Shown: positions 8,426 through 12,605 of the stretch, piece after piece
How the letters are laid out: every line of letters begins with the position of its first letter
Position numbering within the stretch: position 1 is the first letter of the stretch
Source of the DNA: Gymnopilus junonius
Taxonomy: Eukaryota; Basidiomycota; Agaricomycetes; Agaricales; Galerinaceae
NCBI GenBank assembly: GCA_015501075.1
Contig: JADNYJ010000810.1
Coordinates: forward strand, 1-12,605
DNA length: 12,605 nucleotides
Direction: 5' to 3'
Program-made: the position numbers and the translations under genes
The notes under the pieces: generated by a model
What the model was told of the DNA's origin: nothing
The model's database searches: none
What the model saw: only the letters and a program-made list of their open reading frames with translations

Positions 8426-8439
8426 CCGCGCGCGCGCGG
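8426..8439. repeat. Alternating CG palindrome, 14 bp
   Basis: CCGCGCGCGCGCGG is a perfect palindrome of alternating purine-pyrimidine, the type of sequence that can adopt Z-DNA. It stands alone in AT-balanced DNA. No function can be assigned. Confidence 0.6.
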
Positions 8440-9476
8440 CGTCGGCTAGATATTCGTAACCCCCCGGTCGGGAGTTGGGGAGATTTGTATGCATCGCGCC
8501 TCCGGCTTCTGGAGGGACCGGAAGCTGACATCTGGAGCAAGGTCCGAAAAGAAATAATATTTGAACGAAGACGGAAAATCAGAAATTCGAGCTCCAATTG
8601 TCATGACATTGGCGCTAAAAGAGGACAGCTGAGGAACAATTCGAAAAGAAGAGGATCTCCCGACGTTCACGATCATCTGTGTGTAGACCTGTGTAAATTG
8701 TAGTGCAGGCGAGGGAGTTCACTCGGTGTCCGTCGATTTTTTTAGACTTTTATCTGCCTCCATTACGACAAGAGCCTGGGGAAGCGTTGAAGTATTTTGA
8801 CTAGTCGTGTGCATTTGACGGAGATATGTGGGTGCGATGAGAAATTGAAGAAGCTTTACAGAAGGCTCGGAGGTGACGACGGAGGAACAAACAGGAACAG
8901 CGAGAAGACAGACAGATATTGCTAAGCGAGAACAGATTTTCCGGATGAGACAACGGGATCGAAAACAAGGAGTTTGACCAACAGGCAAAGAGTGAGACCT
9001 GGAGAGGGAGCCATTGATATGGTACAAAGGCTCAATGAAGAGTCGAGCGCGACGTTGACGAAGAGGCAATCTCTCTTGTCGCCGACGCCGGGGCGGGCTT
9101 TGTGTATGTAAACGATCGAAAATTAAATACGGGATTGTGTAAAGGCAAATGACGAAATGGCTCGATCAGCCGAGTGATAGGCCCTGTGATTGCGCCACAT
9201 GAAACTGGACGAATGAATTTGTGAAACAAACCCGACGTGATTTTGGAGCCGCCGTGTACCACTGTGGCCTATGGTTCAGGATAACTGGTGAGTGGGGATC
9301 GGGGAGGAGAGCAATGCGGGGGGATAAAATGTAGCCCACGACAGGTTGATAACGACATAGATCTAAAATGGGACATTGTTTGTTGGCCTGATGGAAGGAA
9401 GATGGATGTGGGTGTTCGGAAGAAAAGAACCGCATTCTTACTCTGGACGAGCTGAATTTTTTGACCATCAATCTCA

Positions 9477-9880
9477 CACGTGCTTCCCTCTTCTCATCCT
9501 CCGTCTCTCTCCCTTTTTCTTTCGTCTCCGTAATCCTTACTCACAGTCCTCTCCTCCCTTTTCTTTGCTGTGCCATTTTGTGCTTTTTATTTTAGTTCCC
9601 CCTGATTTACACCTCCGATCACATCGAGGCTCTACATTACTGCACCAGTGACAAGTGTAGTTATCTTTGGTTCAGCCTTCAACCCAATCGCATCACCGAG
9701 AAGCCGGGATATCCCCCACGAGCACGAGCGTATTCGCTGTCACTTGTTCTTCTCAACCCAGAGCAGCGCCAGCGCCTTGCTGTCACTCGTTCTGTCTCAC
9801 TCTCCCGACGCCATTAGCACAAGATCGACGGTTTCGTCAGCATCGTTTCCCCCAACACCCCCTTGTAAACTGTAACCGTC
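9477..9880 (+). promoter_or_regulatory. CT-rich promoter and leader of the G-alpha gene
   Basis: A strongly pyrimidine-rich tract (about 9481-9600) precedes the G-alpha start by 280-400 nt, as is usual around transcription starts of well-expressed fungal genes. A CACGTG E-box sits at 9477-9482 at its upstream edge. The following leader to 9880 has no clear coding function, and a leader intron is possible but not provable. Confidence 0.5.
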
Positions 9881-12047
9881 ATGGGCGCATGCGTATCGTC
9901 TCCCACTGGACCAGAAATTAGCGAGCATGATAAGGAACTGCACAGGGAAGCAGAGAAACAACTTAAGCAAGTCCGTGATTTTCTTCTATTCAGCTTGTGT
10001 TCCCCACATTAATTGCTGCTTCGTTCTCCAGGCCAAGGCCAAATTGGCAAACCAAGTCAAGGTAATGAATTCGAAAGCTTCAAGACAACGGCCGCTCAAC
10101 TCACACTCGCCCTACTCTGCAGGTTCTCCTTCTAGGATCAGGCGATTCGGGAAAATCAACCGTCCTCAAGGTGAATAAACGTTGTCTTCAATCTAATCAT
10201 TACCGTCCTAACACCTCCTTCCCTACAGCAAATGCGTCTGATCCACAAAGTCCCCTTCTCACCTGTCGAGATTGAGCACTACCGCCAACTTGTATTTGAT
10301 AATCTCACACGTGGTCTTCGATATCTACTGGACGCTATGGAAGACATGGAACTCAAAGTATCGGAAGCCAACCAAGAACACTTAGAACTGATCGACGGCG
10401 TCAGGGACATAAGGGACGGGGAGCCGTTTCCAATGACTTACTTCGAGCCTCTCAAGTCGTTATGGGCTGATGAGAACGTGCAGAAGGCTTGGAGTAGGGG
10501 AAATGAGGCGGCCTTACCGGAGAAGTTCGTTCAAATTCATTTCATCAGATTAAATTCCATCACAAGGATTGCCCTGTGAAACTGACTTTTTGCATCTTCT
10601 TTTTGTATTATAGTCTATCATACTTCTACTCTGACCTCGACCGCCTATTCGATCCCGTGTATCAACCAACGGAACAGGACATCATTCGATGTCGAGCGCG
10701 GACGATTGGGATCACGGAGACGACATTCCAATTAAGGGAGCATGAAATGTTGATGGTGGATGTGGGAGGTCAGAAGAGCGAGCGGAGGAAATGGATTCAT
10801 TGTTTCCAGGACGTGACGAGTATACTGTTTTTGGTGAGCTTGAGTGGGTATGATCAGTGCTTAGTGGAGGATAAGGACGCGGTATGTCATCTCATCTCAA
10901 CTCACTTCCTTTCGCTGGTATTGACGCATTGCTTTCATCTCAGAATCAAATGCAAGACGCAATGACCATCTGGGATTCGATATGTCATTCACAGTGGTTC
11001 AAGCAAACATCAATCGTAAGCCGTCCTTTTTTTTCCCTTTGCCCTTCTTTCTTTTCTTTCTTTATGGCAAATTCACACCTGTTACTTGGTTTTAGATCCT
11101 ATTCTTAAACAAGAACGACCTCTTCGAGAAGAAGGTTCCCACATCTGATATCAAGAACTTCTTCCCTGTACGTGTTATTCTCCCCTTTTCTCCCGCGCTT
11201 TCCTTCTCGTGAAGACTGGTACTGACAATCGCTGTTCTTCATAGGATTACGATGGCGAGCCAGGTGATATTCGTGCGGGAAGAGATTATTTCAAGCGGAG
11301 GTTTGCGAGGCTTGCGCAGAAGGCGGGTAGGTCCAAGGAGAGAGAAATCTATATTCAGTAAGAGTTATTTCTTGTTCATCTTTTTCTTTCGTGATGTTCT
11401 TTTTTTCTTTTTCTTTTTCTTGCATGTGCTGTGTCCAACTTGTGCTGATGTATCTTTCTCTTTCCCTCCCCTCTTTACTTTTTTTACGCCATTTACTTCC
11501 GCGCCCGCCGTCGTGCCCTGCCTGTCCGCCATACTTGTGCTCGTTTCGCCCTCACCACTATCATCAATATCAAACGTCGTATCTAAAAGTATAACGACGC
11601 GACTGATACGGCGATGCTTCGGGTAGTCATGGCCGCAGTTGAAGGTACACTGTTTTCTCTCTCCGAATTCAGAATATGACTGACTGTTGCATTGTGCCTT
11701 TTCTTTTTCGTTCAATTTTTCTCTCTTCCGCATGATAGAGTGAGTACCTTCATTTCATTAATCATCTTCTATCCACTTTTGCTTTCTTTGTTCTTGTGAT
11801 CGTTTTCATTTTCATTATCATCCTTCCTTCTTGGCGACCCGTGCTTTAAACTTTATCTTTTTAATTTCGCTTCGTCGCCTGGTCCCCCCTGACGGGGAGG
11901 AACGAAATGGTTTTCCTGGTTTGGATTGGATTACGTATCGACAACCTCGTTTTTCCACGATCTCGACTCATTCAACTATTTTTTTTTCTGGTTGCTTCTT
12001 GTAGCATCACCCTCCGTTCGAGCTTGTCGACAGCGGCGTTGATTTGA
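9881..12047 (+). CDS. Heterotrimeric G-protein alpha subunit, 11 exons including a 1-nt exon
   Basis: GTP-binding switch at the inner plasma membrane, coupling receptors to cAMP or MAP-kinase signalling. Exons: 9881-9970, 10032-10061, 10123-10170, 10229-10524, 10614-10881, 10944-11015, 11096-11167, 11245-11357, 11590-11644, 11739 and 12005-12047, coding for about 362 residues, the family's usual length. MGACVSS carries a myristoylation Gly2 and palmitoylation Cys4. The P-loop is GSGDSGKST (45-53). Switch I has Arg182 and Thr185 (RARTIGITE), switch II is DVGGQKSERRKW with catalytic Gln208, and NKND is 273-276. The helical domain covers about 60-160. The last exon encodes ITLRSSLSTAALI and has no Cys at -4, so no pertussis-toxin site. 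Exon 9 is one base short within about 11590-11598, before ATDTAMLRVVM. This is either a sequence error or a true lesion. Confidence 0.93.
11358..11589 (+). other. Long pyrimidine-rich G-alpha intron, AG-free
   Basis: This 232-nt intron starts GTAAGA. After its first seven bases it contains no AG until the acceptor AAAAG at 11588-11589, so the acceptor choice is essentially forced. That matters because the exon that follows is one base short of the frame. The intron is three to four times longer than those earlier in the gene. Confidence 0.75.
11739..11739 (+). other. Candidate single-nucleotide exon in the G-alpha gene
   Basis: A11739 lies between acceptor ...CATGATAG (ends 11738) and donor GTGAGTACC (starts 11740). 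The upstream intron 11645-11738 has a CTGAC branch site at 11680-11684, and 11737-11738 is the first AG after it. The downstream intron 11740-12004 has CTCAT near 11967, and its first following AG is 12003-12004. Joining G11644, A11739 and C12005 gives GAC (Asp), the conserved residue before the C-terminal helix. Skipping it gives a frame that ends after 13 unrelated residues. Confidence 0.6.
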
Positions 12048-12458
12048 AGAAGATTTTTATTTATTTATTTTCTCATTTCATCTACAAATAGGCTTTTCAT
12101 ACACTACTACTTCTTTTCAATTCTTGGCTCATTGGTTCGTTTGGCTCTCTCGCTTGTATTACTATCCCTGCATTATCGCTTTTTCTTGCATTTTTCAGTT
12201 TTCTATCTTCTGCTTTCGGCTTTTTCTTCTCTGTTTGGATATTTAATTTGGTTCTTCCTTTTTTGATTTAACCGGATCTTATGAACCTGAACTCATCGCA
12301 ACCTCTTTTTTTTGTGCTTCACCTGTCTCTCTTGCCCACCCCTTTTTTAACCCTGCATGAAATTATGGAAAATCAATATTCAATATTGTCGTCCATCGTC
12401 AACGCAATCAAAATTCTCACCAATAACCACTGAACAACAAATAACGGATCAACCCTGA
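12048..12458. other. T-rich region downstream of the G-alpha gene
   Basis: The 3' flank is rich in T-runs and TTTATTTATT-type sequence. No perfect AATAAA was noted and no coding path was recognised. It probably holds the G-alpha 3' untranslated region and the start of the next promoter. Confidence 0.4.
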
Positions 12459-12560
12459 CGAAATTGGAACCGACATCACGACCCCGACCATGACCCTACC
12501 ACTAAATCCTACCCTACCCCCGTCATAACCCAATCTAATGGCGATCCCGGCGGCTTCTCT

Positions 12561-12605
12561 ATGCATCTACCCTCCGATGCGGATACGGACACGCCAACCC
12601 ATATA
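12561..12605 (+). CDS. Possible start of another gene, cut by the window edge
   Basis: An ATG at 12561 begins MHLPSDADTDTPTHI and runs open to the last base. The same frame is open from 12459. The stretch before it is C-rich and changes in composition from the T-rich G-alpha flank, as at a gene start. Only 15 residues are visible, no family can be named, and an out-of-frame ATG at 12539 precedes it. Confidence 0.2.
   Translation, partial: MHLPSDADTDTPTHI

Larger units (their letters stand above)
7157..9470. other. 2.3-kb region with no convincing gene
   Basis: Several open frames of 60-116 codons exist on both strands, the longest on the minus strand at 8719-9069, but none shows a recognisable domain or a splice path to another frame. 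A minus-strand frame covering about 7546-7860 stays open for roughly 105 codons and reads fairly protein-like (WSQNIVSAILVNPEQTDG), yet has no identifiable start or family. Notable sequence features are the alternating CG tract at 8426-8439 and a near-repeat at 8114-8132 and 8366-8383. Lineage-specific or non-coding genes cannot be excluded. Confidence 0.4.

Noticed and set aside
8719..9262. Two overlapping minus-strand open frames (116 and 76 codons)
   Set aside because: No recognisable family, poor protein-like composition and no splice signals joining them.
9470..10313. AATCTCACACGTG present both upstream of and inside the G-alpha gene
   Set aside because: A single 13-mer shared by promoter and exon 4 with no flanking similarity is probably coincidence.
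11365..11733. Minus-strand lysine-rich open frame of 122 codons
   Set aside because: It is the antisense of pyrimidine-rich G-alpha introns. The Lys run is simply the T/C tract read backwards.
11645..12004. One ordinary 360-nt intron at the end of the G-alpha gene
   Set aside because: Direct joining shifts the frame (E-A-S-P-S-V...) and loses the conserved C-terminal helix. It would be right only if a genomic base is missing near 11644.

Overview
The window looks like nuclear DNA of a filamentous basidiomycete, probably an Agaricomycete. The grounds are many short introns (about 49-94 nt in most cases) with GTRNGT-like donors and CTRAY branch points, a 10-intron S10 carboxypeptidase, a degenerate F-box/leucine-rich protein gene, and a G-protein alpha subunit with the P-loop GSGDSGKST. 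Every gene I can support lies on the + strand. All exon boundaries were worked out by hand from splice signals and reading-frame continuity; no transcript data were available.

Layout. 1-537: no gene recognised. 538-1701: intronless gene for an unrecognised 387-residue protein with an acidic N-terminus and a basic, nuclear-localisation-like patch. 1702-3127: gene-free, repeat-like DNA holding a 27-bp inverted repeat pair (2606-2632 and 3100-3126), GGTCAC-type direct repeats and a minus-strand tRNA-like relic with A box, B box and T-run. 3128-4505: F-box/leucine-rich protein gene broken by five frame changes. 4506-4821: short promoter with three GATA-type sites. 4822-6931: secreted serine carboxypeptidase (family S10) in 11 exons with an intact Ser-Asp-His triad and one unresolved frame problem near the N-terminus. 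6932-9480: 2.5 kb without a convincing gene. 9481-9880: CT-rich promoter and leader. 9881-12047: G-alpha gene. 12048-12605: T-rich downstream DNA and possibly the start of another gene.

The most interesting observation is at the end of the G-alpha gene. The conserved C-terminal helix can be joined in frame only if a single nucleotide, A11739, is used as a one-base exon between two well-formed introns. That base makes the codon GAC, the conserved Asp at the start of the helix. The same gene is one base short at its preceding exon, so the sequence may also carry single-base errors. The F-box gene shows mostly single-base losses in or beside short homopolymers, which fits either pseudogene decay or uncorrected indels.

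The genes do not form a pathway. They are a G-protein signalling subunit, an extracellular or vacuolar peptidase that may be nitrogen-regulated, and two lineage-type genes, one dead or damaged.
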